Shown: positions 45,724 through 56,605, counted from the stretch's first letter. The stretch is DNA of 64,000 bases from Puccinia triticina (GCF_026914185.1 NC_070571.1:4898001-4962000); one strand, 5' to 3'. Made by a program: numbers and translations. The notes: generated by a model not told the origin, from the sequence alone.

Positions 45724-46062
45724 AACTCCGTGGACTCCAACTTCTCTCCTGTTTTAGGAGGTAAACTATCACCCGATCCTCGTCTCCGCGACGAGACTAA
45801 ACTATCATCCGATCCTCGTCTCCGCGACGAGAATAAACTAGTTTCGTCCTTTGTGACCCTCCGCGATGAGGCTAAACTAGGCTTGTCTGCAGAGACCCTC
45901 CGCAATGAGGCTAAACTTCCGAGCCTCCGCGACGAGGGAAAACTAAAGATCCTCCAAGATGAGGTGAAACTACGATCGATGGGCAAACAAGATCAGTATC
46001 GAATGGAAGCGGAAGGAGGATGGATATATTTCAATCTGCCGTGGAGGATGGAGGGACTCAAA

Positions 46063-46144
46063 GTAAGTTCTCTCCATAGTGCACCTCCAAGGGTAGATAC
46101 CCACCGTTCTGTCAAAACCCTACGACATGCCACACTCGTGAGCC
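46063..46144 (+). repeat. Module-boundary repeat, copy 3
   Basis: GTAAGTTCTCTCCATAGTGC, then CCTCCAAGGGTAGATACCC, then CACACTCGTGAGCC. Lies between the LRDE-KL array and pol. Confidence 0.8.
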
Positions 46145-46377
46145 GCCCCCCACTTTCCGGTTTGTCCTATGCAGATAAAGCAGCGTTTGAGGATTCGGCG
46201 GAGTTGCGGACTTGGAGCTTGCTCCAACAAGGGATGAGCGGGCGCGCTCAAGTGGCTCTTCTGGAAGCGTGGAGAGCTGGCGAGTATTTAGCATTCGCAG
46301 CTAAGTACAAACCCGTTGCGCGGAAAGTTAAACCCGTCAACCAGCCGATGCCGCAGGGCCTCAATCCTCCTCTTTGA

Positions 46378-49332
46378 CGGCCACCTCTGTCCCGGGATCC
46401 CTACCGACCCCTTCCGCGATCCTTGGCCGGCCCTTTTATTCCGCAAGGGCGTGTCACCGAAGAGCGCCTTGCCGTGGTGAACTTTGGTCCCCAAGGCTGG
46501 CTCTGGCCCAACAAGCTGAACGTCATCAAAAACGTTTTGTCGGAGCGTAATCAAGCTATCGCTTTCGACGAGTCTGAGCGCGGACTGTTGAAAGATTCGT
46601 ACGGTCTGCCCTACATCATCCCGGTCGTCAAGCATGAACCTTGGCAAAAGAAGCGTATACCGATACCCGCCGCTAAGCTGGACGAATACACCAGGATTCT
46701 CCGCGAGCGGGTGCAAACCGGATTGTATGAACAGTCGACCTCATCATACTCGTCTCCCGTCTTCTGCGTCTTGAAGGGCAACAGAAAGCTTAGAATCGTA
46801 CATGACCTCCAGCCGTTGAATCGGGTGACGGTCAAGGACGCCGGTGTTCCCCCGGCAACTGAAGACTTTGTGGACTCATTCTCTGGCCGAGCCTGCTATG
46901 GGCTCGGAGATATTTTGGGCGGCTACGACGAGCGCGCCCTCGACCCTATCTCTCGACCACTAACTACCTTCAACACTCCCCTTGGGAGATTCCAGCTAAC
47001 CCGCCTTCCGCAGGGCGCCACCAACTCTGTTGCCGTCTACCAGGCACAGATGATGTGGGTCCTGCAGGACGAGATTCCCGACCATGCGGGGGTGTTCATC
47101 AATGATGGGGGCATCAAGGGCCCGGCTTCCGACTACAACGGGGAGGTTCTGTCCTGGCATTCTGGTGTCAGGCGGTTCATATGGGAGTACGCCGCAACGC
47201 TTGAGCGGATTTTGTTCCGGATCGAGGAGGCCGGGTTGACCGTTTCGGCGGCCAAGCTGGCCGCATGTGTGCCCGCATTGGAGATCGTCGGCCACGTGGT
47301 TTGCAAGGAGGGGCGGCGGATGGCGAAAAGCAAGGTTAACAAGATTTTGTCTTGGCCCACCCCCATCGATGCTACAGAGGTCCGCGGTTTCTTAGGCGTT
47401 GTGGTGTACATTAGGATTTTTATTCCAGCGCTGTCCCAGATCTGCCTTCCTCTTCGGCGCTTAACCCGGAAAGATACTGAATTTCTCTGGACGGATGATT
47501 GCGCGGAGGCATTCGAGCGGCTTAAGTCTTTGGTAGGGCGGGATATTGTTCTAGTCAAAGTGGATTACGGGCCGAATGCCGGGCGTCTCAAGCTCGCGGT
47601 GGACTCCAGTTTCTACGCCGCGGGGGCAGTTCTCACCCAGGCAGACGGCAACGGTCTCGATCGACCTGCGCTTTATGAATCCCTGTTATTCTCCGATGTG
47701 GAATCTCGTTATTCGCAACCTAAACTCGAGCTCTGTGGAGTTGCGAGGATCCTGAAGAAGCTTCAAATCGTTCTCTGGGGGCAGCATTTCGAGCTCCTCG
47801 TCGATGCTCAGTCACTCGTTCAGATGATCAATGCGCCGAGCTTACCCAACGCTCCAATGACGCAATGGGTTTCTTTCATCCACTTGTTTTCCTTCGACAT
47901 CACTCATCGCCCAGGCAAATCCTTCACGATGCCGGACGGACTTTCCCGCAGACCGCAAGGTGACGACGAGTCAGATCCTCCCGCGTCAGAATTTGACGAG
48001 GAAGCGCCTCTTATTAGACCCCTTTCCACCTTCTCGGGCGAGACAGCTCCATTGTACACTGGCTATCAGGAGGGATTTTGGCGACACTTGGAGGATTATC
48101 TCGTGACTTTGACACGGCCACCGGACATGGACTCAGTGTCGTTTCAAGCGTTAAAACGGAAGGCCTTGGATTTCTTTGTTCAGGTGGGACGTCTCATGAA
48201 GAGGGGTAGCCCTCTACCTCGGATTGTTGTCACGATTCCAGGCAAGCAGGATGATATCCTTCGCGAGTTACATGAAGGTCTCGGCCATCGAGGCACGGCA
48301 GAAACTTACCGCCGTGTCTCTGAACGGTTTTGGTGGCCTGGACTCAAGAAGGCCGCGCAAAGTTGGTGTCGCAGCTGTGAGGCTTGTCAGAAACACGACT
48401 TGCATTGGCCGATGGAAATGCGCTACCCGACCGGGGAGAACACTTTGTTTGGGCGGGTGTCGATGGATGTTGTCCACATCAAAGCGAGTGGCGCGAAATA
48501 TCTTATAGTCGCTCGCGACGACTTCTCGGGCTGGGTCGAGGCGAAATTCCTCAATAATATCACCTCAGAGGCGGTGGCGGCGTTTCTTCAAGAGCAGTGG
48601 ACGATGCGTTACGGACTAGCTCGTCCTTATTCTACCGACGGAGGCTCTGAGTTTGGTGGTGCGTTAGCGGAGATGCTGCGCGCGCTCCCGGGTCAGCACA
48701 GAGTATCGACACCTTACTATCCAGAAGCTCAAGGCATGGTCGAGCGAGGACACGCACCGCTTAAAGCAGCACTCGTCAAGCTCGCCGGCGAATCAGGCAA
48801 GAACTGCAAGAAGTACTTGCCGCTCATACTCTTCGCGGACCGTATTTCGACCAAGCGCACAACCGGGTTCTCGCCGTACGGGCTAGTGTTTGGCCAGCGC
48901 GCGGCTCTGCCTATCGACTTGGACATTGAGTCATTCCTTGGGGTCGAATGGGAGGAGGTCCGGAGTACCACCGATTTGCTTATTGCGCGCTCTCGACAGC
49001 TTGAGCGCAGCAACGAGTCCCGCAAGATTGCGCACGAGCGCATGATGAAGTCTTGAGCGGATTCGGTCCGCTACTGGCAGGAGCGAAATGCAGCGCGGCT
49101 GCGCGATCCTCTAGCTCCCGGCACTCTAGTACTCGCTTACAACCGATCACTGGAGGTCCAATGGGGCCAGCTCTTCGCTCACAAGTGGAACGGGCCTTAT
49201 CGTGTCGTCGCGCAGGTTCAAGGTGGTTCCTACGTCCTCGCCGAGCTTGATGGCACAGAACTCAAACGCCGGTTCGCGGCGGATCAGGTCAAGAAATATT
49301 TTCCTCGTGGGGGCATTGAGGACCAAAAGTAA
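46378..49332 (+). pseudogene. pol of the gypsy element: reverse transcriptase, RNase H, integrase
   Basis: A single frame runs from 46378, interrupted by TGA at 49054-49056 and reaching its natural TAA at 49330-49332. RT motifs: YSSPVFCVLKGNRKLRIVHD, then LPQGATNSVAVY, then the catalytic box. The box reads F-I-N-D-G; the family has two Asp, so the first is Asn here (AAT at 47101-47103). RNase H follows: LAVDSSFYAAGAVL. The integrase zinc finger is complete (HEGL-GH ... CRSCEAC). The integrase core keeps its D, D and E in VSMDVVH, STDGGSEF and QGMVERGH. After the TGA comes the C-terminal domain (KWNGPYRV; KKYFPRGG). No chromodomain is seen. The missing RT Asp would by itself prevent DNA synthesis. 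Confidence 0.9.
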
Positions 49333-49425
49333 GTTCCCCCTCCCTAGTATGCACCTCAGGTATCTACTACCGAAAAAAGAAAAAAAAAAATGTCGTAAGC
49401 TCTACATTCGCCACTCTCGTGAGCC
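49329..49425 (+). repeat. Module-boundary repeat, copy 4 (after pol)
   Basis: GTAAGTTCCCCCTCCCTAG, then TATGCACCTCAGGTATC, an A-run, then CCACTCTCGTGAGCC. It overlaps the pol stop codon and precedes the 3' LTR by 100 bp. Confidence 0.8.
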
Positions 49426-49524
49426 ACCTGCGGGTCCCCTTCTGTTTCTTTTCGTCAGCGCGGTTCGACAGGATCTTCGGCGGAGACCGCACAGTCTAGG
49501 GACAGACTGTAAGTGGTGGTGGGA

Positions 49525-49876
49525 TGTGGTGGTCAACCCGGTAGTCAAATTATTTTTCAGTTCTCAAATTCCACCGGCGCTCATCTCAAGATCAAGACTC
49601 TCAAGACTCAAGGCTCTCAGACTACCCTTTCTTCTCTTGTTTTGTCCTTATTCCTCTATCCCCTCTCCCTTTCTACTTTTCTTGGTCCTAACACAGTTTG
49701 TGCTGTTGGTCTTATTCCTTGTCTTCTGTTTGTTTTATCTATTTCTTTTCTTTCTTCTCTCTGGTGTGTGTCATGTCTTTCTCATCTCTTAGGCTGTGTG
49801 ATCTGTTGTGTTGTTTTCTTTTGGTTTTGCTTCTTGTTTTTCTTTTTTGTTCTTGTCTTTTGTCTGTGTGTTGTGT
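49525..49876 (+). repeat. 3' LTR of the gypsy element, truncated to 352 bp
   Basis: Matches 41993-42344 and then stops; LINE sequence follows at 49877 with no LTR end. A purine-rich AAGTGGTGGTGGGA precedes it as a plausible polypurine tract. Confidence 0.88.
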
Positions 49877-52241
49877 GGACCGCATCCCAAATGAAGTCCT
49901 CACAATTTTGGCACCCGAGATAGCTGACCCCCTTGCTTCCCTCTTTAACAGGTGCATCAGGGAGGATTGCTTCCCCACTGGGTGGCGCACCGCCACTACT
50001 GTCATCATCCGGAAATTTGGAAAACCCGATTACACTGTTCCAGGGGCGTATCGGCCAATCACCCTCCTCAGTACTGTCAGTAAGGTATTTGAGACCGTCC
50101 TTGCTGACCGTCTCACTTTTTGGGCAGAAACCAATACCATTCTTCCCAACGGGCACTCCGGAGGCCGTCGAGGAAAGGGGTGTGACGATGCGCTGATGGC
50201 GCTTACAATGTGGGTGAAGAGGAAGTGGAGGGAAGGGAAAACGGTCTCGGCCCTCTTCCTTGACGTGAAGTCGGCCTACCCATCGGTTGACCCCCGACGC
50301 CTTGTGCACTCTCTTCGGCGGAAAGGATGTCTGACGTACCTTTGGAAGATCATCGCACGCTTCTTGGAGGGCCGCCGCACAAAGCTGCGATTGGCGGACT
50401 TTGAATCAGCTGAGTTTAAAATTGATAAGGGACTCCCGCAGGGTTCTCCCTTATCAGTCATCCTTTACATACTTTACAATTCCGATTTACTGATCAAGGA
50501 TTTTGGTTTTGACAGGGACGAAGTCTCTCTAGGCTTCATTGATGACGTGGTCCATCTCGCGGCGGGGAAAACAGCCGAGGTGGCCAAGACGGGTCTCACG
50601 AAGCTAGCGCAGGCGTCACTTCGGTGGGGCAGAAGTCATGGGGCAATCTTTGACAGTCGGAAGGCGCAATACGTGGCTTTTACCCACGCTAGATCAGCTA
50701 AGTTGCCTTTTGTTTTTGATGGTCAAGTCTTGGAGCCCCAGCGGGACGTCAAATGGCTAGGCCTCTGGCTAGATGAGAAACTGACCTTCGGTAGACAGCT
50801 AGCACAGGTGAAAAAGAAAGCTGACGACACGATGGGGAAACTTCTGAAAATAGGCAGTTCGTCCTGGGGGGTGAGAGAACAGGAGCGAGGGCTTCTGATC
50901 TCGGCTGTGCTTGTCCCCAGGGCTCTCTACGGGGTACAAGTCTGGTTCACCTCCTGCAACAAGAAGAAGGTGACGGCACTGCTCAGACTGATCGAGCACT
51001 TGGCGGCCCGGTTTGCTTTGGGGGCGTTGAGATCCACGCTGATCAAATATCTCGATAAGTACCGACCTTTTAGGAGCATCGTGCAAAGGGCCACTAATAG
51101 GATAAATAACTTCTTCCTCTCGAAGCTAACCAGATGTGCGCACAGGCCTTTGGCTATTGAGCAACAGATCAGAACGGAACTGGCGTGGCAGGCTAGGGCT
51201 TTCCCCAGTCCGGTGCATGCAGTTATCACGCGCGATGCTTTGGCGCCTTTGGCGACGAAGAGTCTTGAGGAAATAAGCTTCTTCCTTGAAACCCATCCCC
51301 CTTGGAGACTGGGAAGGAATTTGGAACTAGTGATCGACAGGGTCAACAAGCAAGAGGCTAAAAGAATGGTTTCCTCTCTGCTCAACTCACTGGACCCGGA
51401 ATCTGACTTGATTGTTTTTACAGATGGATCAGCCCACCCGGAGGAAGGGTTGGGGGCGGCGGCGGTGACGGGAGATGGATTGTCATACAAGCTCGCTTTC
51501 TTGGGCCCACAGTGCACGGCTTCCAACTTCGAGTGCGAGTTGGTGGGCATCAGGCTTGGACTGGAGTTGGGCCGCTCGACACGACTCCCGCCCTCAGGCG
51601 CTAGGATTATCATATTAACGGACAGTCAAGCCGCGATAGAAAGGCTAAAGTATCCTAGGGCCCCCAAACCGGGCCAATACATTGCTTCCCAGATTCAGGA
51701 GATTGCTGACACCATTCCCTCTTCGACGCAGGTGGTGATCCGGTGGTGCCCGGGTCACGTAGGGATTGAAGGGAACGAGATGGCGGACAGAAAGGCGGCG
51801 GTGGCCCGAAACCCCGTCTTTCTCGACAAATCCATCAAGGGCAGCGTGACAGCGGAGCGATCTTCGCTGATCCGAAAAGAGAAGATATGGCGGGGGTCAC
51901 CACGCATGGCCTTCGCGGTTCAGGCTGCTTTGCACCAATTACGATCAGGTTACGTCCCACTAAACGCTTTCCAGTTCAAATGCAAGAAGGCTCCATACCC
52001 AATATGCTCGACGTGTGGGGTTGTAGAATCAGTTGAACATTATCTTGTTTCGTGTTCTAGGTTCTGCGAGGCAAGGGCCACAGCAAGAAGGCTTCTCTAC
52101 ACGGAGCGGGTCAAGGAACTTTTTGCCAGAACCCTCCTTCACGACGCGAGAGCATTTAAGGCTACAGAAGCTTTCCTCCAAATCTCGGCCAGGCTACCCC
52201 AGTTCCGCAGGGTGGAGGACGCCGAGGGAACTCATCAATGA
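49877..52241 (+). pseudogene. LINE ORF2: reverse transcriptase, RNase H, zinc finger (5' truncated)
   Basis: Starts at RIPNEVLTIL, within the RT. Motifs are intact: AYRPITLLSTVSKVFE, then LFLDVKSAYPSVD, KGLPQGSPLS and the catalytic box F-I-D-D. RNase H is also complete: FTDGSAHP, FECELVG, LTDSQAA, GNEMADRKA. A C-x2-C...H...C finger (CSTCGVVESVEHYLVSC) closes the protein. The N-terminal endonuclease and the link to ORF1 are lost. The frame is open backwards through the truncated LTR to a Met at 49698, giving an 847-codon chimeric frame. That start may be pure coincidence. No stops occur in the LINE part. Confidence 0.85.
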
Positions 52242-52484
52242 TCTCCACAAGACTGCAACCTCACCGACCCTCTGGATCTCTTCCCCCCCCCTTTTTTTCT
52301 TTATCCCCTTTCCCTTTTCTCATCTCTCAATAACAAACATTAACATAATAATAATAGCAAAACACTCCACAGAAACTTAGATGTTCTTCCCCTTTCTATT
52401 TACATATATACTGTTGTAACTCCCCGACAGTTTCTTGTCAACCAGATGAATATGCATAGTGCGCAATGTTAAACCAAATCTGCA

Positions 52485-52520
<36 letters not shown>
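52242..52520 (+). other. LINE 3' UTR and poly(A) tail
   Basis: About 250 bp of pyrimidine-rich then AT-rich UTR, ending in 32 adenines at 52489-52520. Confidence 0.85.
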
Positions 52521-52521
<1 letters not shown>

Positions 52522-52727
52522 ACTTCCAAACAAGGCCTTAATCTTCAGTAAAAAGGAAAATGTTTTCCTAAGCCTGGGTCAGGGCTTTCATGGTTTGTGG
52601 TTTTGGTAAACAAATTATTTTAGGATCTAAGAGGGCATCTAGAGCTCTCTAAATCCCAACGGGAAGTCATCCACTTCTGGGAGGCCTTCAGATCTCAACG
52701 GGAAGTCACACACTACAATATATATTA

Positions 52728-52903
52728 GGGGGTTTCACGATAAGCATTTTCGCTTCCCGCGGCACTAAATTTCTTTACTCGCAGGTGACATACCCGCTTA
52801 AAAATTTGGCGTGAAGTCCCGCGAGAAATCGCCCCGAGCATCCTCATAACAATACTCGCGAGCGCTCAAACACCTTCCCGGGTTTCCTTATTGTGAAACC
52901 CCC
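52728..52903. mobile_element. MITE, 176 bp, TA target
   Basis: Ends GGGGGTTTCACGATAAG (left) and CTTATTGTGAAACCCCC (right) are inverted with one mismatch. TA flanks both sides (52726-52727, 52904-52905). The interior is GC-rich with CGCGAG motifs. The TA target fits a Tc1/mariner-driven MITE. Its ends do not match those of transposon B. Confidence 0.85.
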
Positions 52904-52905
52904 TA

Positions 52906-53753
52906 TTATCCACAACATCTATGTGACATGTGACACAGTCAAAAGCCATGAACATGTCACAAATCCCCCTGCCCATTTAGCAAGGCAGTAAATAGCCACT
53001 TAGGAGGAAGGAGTATAAACGAACCCCGGCAGGCTGTGGAGTGGCAGAAAGCTTTCTCACTTGAAATCACCACCTTGAGTCTAATTTCATAGAATCTTGG
53101 TTGAGATTTTGCGGGAGGAGGAGGAAGACAGAGGGCTTGACACTGCCAGTCCACCGGTCCAGTATCGCAGATGACTGGAGAAATTACCAGCGGTGGCAGT
53201 GTGCTCGAGCGGAGGTATAGATTCGAAACAAGGGTTTTTAACATATTTTCCAGAAAGGTTAGGTCAACGTGGAATGGTATGCTTTTTACCAGGATCGATC
53301 AATCAGATTGGGGAATGCTGAGGGAAAATTGACGTCCACTGACAGCAGGCTATGCCCGATATGAGTTTAAAACAAGCGTCTTTCAGACGAGAATCACCCA
53401 GGGAGTTGCTGTCAGATTGGACATTGCGAGCCTCCCTCAGACATTTGGAGCTGATTTGCATAGATTTGCATTCCCCATTGGAGATTATGAATGTATGCCC
53501 AGAATGGATTTCGAAGGCAGGGTGGGGATAATTAGGTAAGGTTAAACTTAAACGTTCTCAGCTTGTTTTACTCATGATGAGAACAAGTTTCATCGATTGT
53601 TCTAGCCTGTCATGATCGTATCCGGCCTCGTGATGGAGGAGTTGGTAAATTCACCAAAGGTCAATTACATCAACGTTTCAATGAAATCCGCCAAGTAGCA
53701 ATGACGGACTTGAACATCAGCGAGGCAATGGCGCAATGTCCATGGATGGAGTG
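52906..53753. other. Upstream region of secreted-family copy 2
   Basis: No gene seen. The block 53575-53700 (GATGAGAACAAGTTTCATCG; CAATGAAATCC) resembles 58010-58115 upstream of copy 3, so the paralogues share ancestral promoter DNA. Confidence 0.55.
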
Positions 53754-55117
53754 GAGTATGTGATTCGCAGCTATTTAATCCCCAGCTTACACGGATCTGT
53801 CACCCAATCGCCACAAGATAAAACATTACATCTTTGAAATTCTTACGGAGTCTCACCTAGTCCCACTGTAGGATTAAAACTTTATTTCACAGAAATAAAA
53901 TTGTTTTTAGCTTCATCATTATCAAATTTATATTCCAAACATGCTAAACAAGGTCCGTATATTTATCTTCCTACCGCTTCTCCTCCAAGGGTCCTTGAAT
54001 GGAAGAAAATTGGAAAAAAGAATGGAAGACTGGCAAGGGATAATTGTAAAACCCTACTGGAGAGGTGAGTTCACTTCCGCCAAATTGCTGTCTGAAGAAC
54101 TGGGAACAGAAAGATACAATGCAGCAGCGCACAGATCCTCTTCAGCAAGCTTTAAAGGCTTATTTTCCTAAAAAAAATGATCTCCCTGGATTGAAAGAGC
54201 TAAAACTTACATTATTAAATCAGATTACCCTCAAAGTGTAGGAAGGTCGCGTTCCGAGCTGCCTGAATTACAAATCAATCAAGAAGCTCATGCGTGGGTA
54301 CCAGTGGGTCAGTTCTTTGAATTTTTTATGTATTTTACTATCCCTCAGTTTGAATAGGCTGTTACACTTCCATGTTAATGATATATGTATATCTGTATCA
54401 CTAAACAGGCGGATTTGATACTTTCTTGAATAAGTGAGTATGTGATTCGCAGCTATTTAATCCCCAGCTTACACGGATCTGTCACCCAATCGCCACAAGA
54501 TAAAACATTACATCTTTGAAATTCTTACGGAGTCTCACCTAGTCCCACTGTAGGATTAAAACTTTATTTCACAGAAATAAAATTGTTTTTAGCTTCATCA
54601 TTATCAAATTTATATTCCAAACATGCTAAACAAGGTCCGTATATTTATCTTCCTACCGCTTCTCCTCCAAGGGTCCTTGAATGGAAGAAAATTGGAAAAA
54701 AGAATGGAAGACTGGCAAGGGATAATTGTAAAACCCTACTGGAGAGGTGAGTTCACTTCCGCCAAATTGCTGTCTGAAGAACTGGGAACAGAAAGATACA
54801 ATGCAGCAGCGCACAGATCCTCTTCAGCAAGCTTTAAAGGCTTATTTTCCTAAAAAAAATGATCTCCCTGGATTGAAAGAGCTAAAACTTACATTATTAA
54901 ATCAGATTACCCTCAAAGTGTAGGAAGGTCGCGTTCCGAGCTGCCTGAATTACAAATCAATCAAGAAGCTCATGCGTGGGTACCAGTGGGTCAGTTCTTT
55001 GAATTTTTTATGTATTTTACTATCCCTCAGTTTGAATAGGCTGTTACACTTCCATGTTAATGATATATGTATATCTGTATCACTAAACAGGCGGATTTGA
55101 TACTTTCTTGAATAAGT
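53754..55117 (+). repeat. 682-bp tandem duplication of promoter plus exons 1-4
   Basis: 53754-54435 and 54436-55117 appear identical. Each unit holds a TATA-like CTATTTAAT (53771-53779 and 54453-54461), the start codon and the first four exons of secreted-family copy 2. The junction sits at AATAAGTGAGTATG, which places a fresh GTGAGT donor after exon 4 of the first unit. Exact identity implies a very recent event. Confidence 0.92.
53941..54433 (+). pseudogene. Duplicated N-terminal exons of secreted-family copy 2
   Basis: Holds exons 1-4 (53941-54064, 54110-54157, 54242-54307 and from 54409), with signal peptide and KR site, but no body exons of its own. It could act as an alternative first part if exon 4 here is spliced to exon 5 at 55200, skipping the second set. 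The predicted protein would then be nearly the same. Otherwise it is a fragment. Confidence 0.7.
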
Positions 55118-56605
55118 GTAAGTCGATGATTTCTAAATTCAAGCCTCCACAATACATAATTCAAAAAAAGGAAATCTGATACACTTTGAATTTATTCAGG
55201 GATATTTCAGCTAAACATCCCAATGTCAAAAAGATTAGTGACATTATAAGTAGATTAGCAGTTATGCCTCTAGGCATGGCAGTATCTGATAGCCAACCTG
55301 CCAGCATCAATATCAAATCAGCAGTTTCGAGATTGTTGCTATTTTATGGAAGAGAGCTTCTTCCACTTTTCATGAAAGAATTCACAGACCAGTGGGGCAA
55401 TGCATCTAGGGAAGAAGAAGGAGCAGCTTGTCTTGAAAGTTTGGAGAAAATTCTGGATTTATACCGCGGTGGGGATTATTTCCCAAAGGAAGATTTTATT
55501 TTGGTGACAGATGCACTTTATGCCCTTAAGCTCCTGTATGAATATGACTTTATCAGATACTCACAAGTGAAAGACTTGTTCAAATCTGAAAGGATAATAG
55601 AATCCATTGGGAGGCACCTTGTTCACTGTCATGGGAAAAAATATCCTGATGTCTCTGGCTTCAAAAACTTCATACCTGATATGGATTTCTTAAAGGAAGA
55701 CTCACAAACCTCAGAGATTCATTGGTTGCTAAGAGGTGAGCAATGAAATGACACATTGAGGCATAAATTTCTGACAATATTGCATTTTTGGTTTAATTAA
55801 TTATTTTATCTTAGTGCTTGACAAGCCCACTGAGGGAAAGGTTCTTCTAAAATCAATGCAAGAGTATTTTTCAAATATGGAAACAAGAGCTACCAGAGGA
55901 AATCTTCCCTCAATGAAATGGGCAACACTACTTGACAATATGTTTTATCAAGAATTTGAATGGATACACTCTTCCACAACAACTAGTCAAGAGCAATTGG
56001 AATTTTTGTCAGTTTATGTAATCAACATTTTACAAAACAAATTAACAACCACTAGCCTGGAAGAAGTTTTGTCAAACTTCTGGATTATAAAATTCATACT
56101 CAAATACAATGCCAACAAGGTAAATCAAGAAATAGTCAACACAAATTATAATATCCTGTTGCAACATTCATTGATTGAGAAGATCCTTGAAATCCAAACA
56201 ACTCGAAACAGGTTCTTTGAAGACACCTGGTGGTTTGATTCAGCAAATCCAACAGTCCGCATTCAAAGTACTCGGTTTATTGAGGAATTTGAACAGAATA
56301 AAAGGAAAACAACACCTGAAGATTACATTGAACTGAAAACTGAAACCAAGTATTTAATTCAGGAAATGCTAAGATTCATTCCAGGAACTGCAAAATTTGG
56401 GATTGTTTTTGTTTTAAAAAGCATTGACAGAACTGGTTCTGTAAACCTGAGGAATGGATGGCTAAAAAAAGTGGATTTTGTAACTGATCCCTCCATAAAA
56501 GAGAGATGTGTTTCAAGACGGGAAAAATGGAGAGCATCATTCCATGATAAAATAGATAGCCACAGAAAGAAAAAGAATGAAAGGGAGGGTATGGGTCAAA
56601 AGTAG
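54623..56605 (+). CDS. Secreted family protein, copy 2 (candidate effector)
   Basis: Six exons: 54623-54746, 54792-54839, 54924-54989, 55091-55115, 55200-55735 and 55815-56605. The 1590 nt close in frame as 529 aa. Intron 1 is only 45 bp, and intron 2 appears to start with GC. A signal peptide (about residues 1-20, FLPLLLQGSLNG) is followed by RKLEKRM with a Lys-Arg site, then PYWRG, then Y-N-A-A-A in the next exon. The body has the two family blocks: FILVTDALYALKLLYEY, LGR/IGRHLVHCHGKKYPD, PDMDFL; then ATLLDNMFYQEFEW, EEVLSNFWIIKFILKYNAN, RNRFFEDTWWFDS. The C-terminus is Lys/Arg-rich (HRKKKNEREG). It is AT-rich, unlike copy 1. No enzyme motif is recognised. Secreted and rapidly diverging paralogues suggest a role at the host interface, an inference only. 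Confidence 0.88.

Larger units (their letters stand above)
45326..46377 (+). other. Spacer with two boundary repeats and a LRDE-KL coding repeat
   Basis: Open in the pol frame (45229-46374) until a TGA at 46375-46377, after which the same frame continues into pol. It encodes no known retroelement domain. Between 45763 and 45973 a unit of about 22-36 bp (CTCCGCGACGAGGCTAAACT) recurs six or seven times, giving the peptide motif L-R-D-E-x-K-L. Boundary repeats 2 and 3 flank this array. Confidence 0.7.
41993..49876 (+). mobile_element. Ty3/gypsy LTR retrotransposon nested in the LINE
   Basis: The 5' LTR starts TGTGGTGGTCAACCC at 41993, and the same sequence recurs at 49525. The two copies match base for base over 352 bp except for one change seen near 42231/49763, so the insertion is young. 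Order inside: tRNA-Tyr-type primer site, gag, protease, a repetitive spacer, reverse transcriptase, RNase H, integrase. The integrase-last order defines Ty3/gypsy. The 3' LTR is cut at 49876, where LINE sequence begins. No target duplication is visible. Nonsense codons in gag (43927), before pol (46375) and in pol (49054), together with a changed RT catalytic site, show it is not functional. Confidence 0.9.
40736..52520 (+). mobile_element. Non-LTR retrotransposon (LINE with RNase H), interrupted by an LTR element
   Basis: It starts near 40736 and ends in a run of 32 adenines (52489-52520). CACTTCC flanks both sides (40729-40735 and 52521-52527), consistent with a 7-bp target duplication. The left part encodes ORF1, up to and including a CCHC knuckle. 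The right part encodes the reverse transcriptase, RNase H and a C-terminal CCHC-like finger. Between them sits a Ty3/gypsy element (41993-49876). The end of ORF1 and the whole ORF2 endonuclease are missing, so the junction is a deletion or rearrangement and not a clean insertion. The clade (Tad1/I-like) is inferred from the RNase H and knuckles. Confidence 0.85.

Noticed and set aside
49698..49876. Hydrophobic N-terminus joined to the LINE reverse transcriptase, possible membrane-anchored RT
   Set aside because: The hydrophobic stretch is the pyrimidine-rich LTR read in one frame; the same LTR at 42166 gives similar peptides. Kept only as a chimeric junction.
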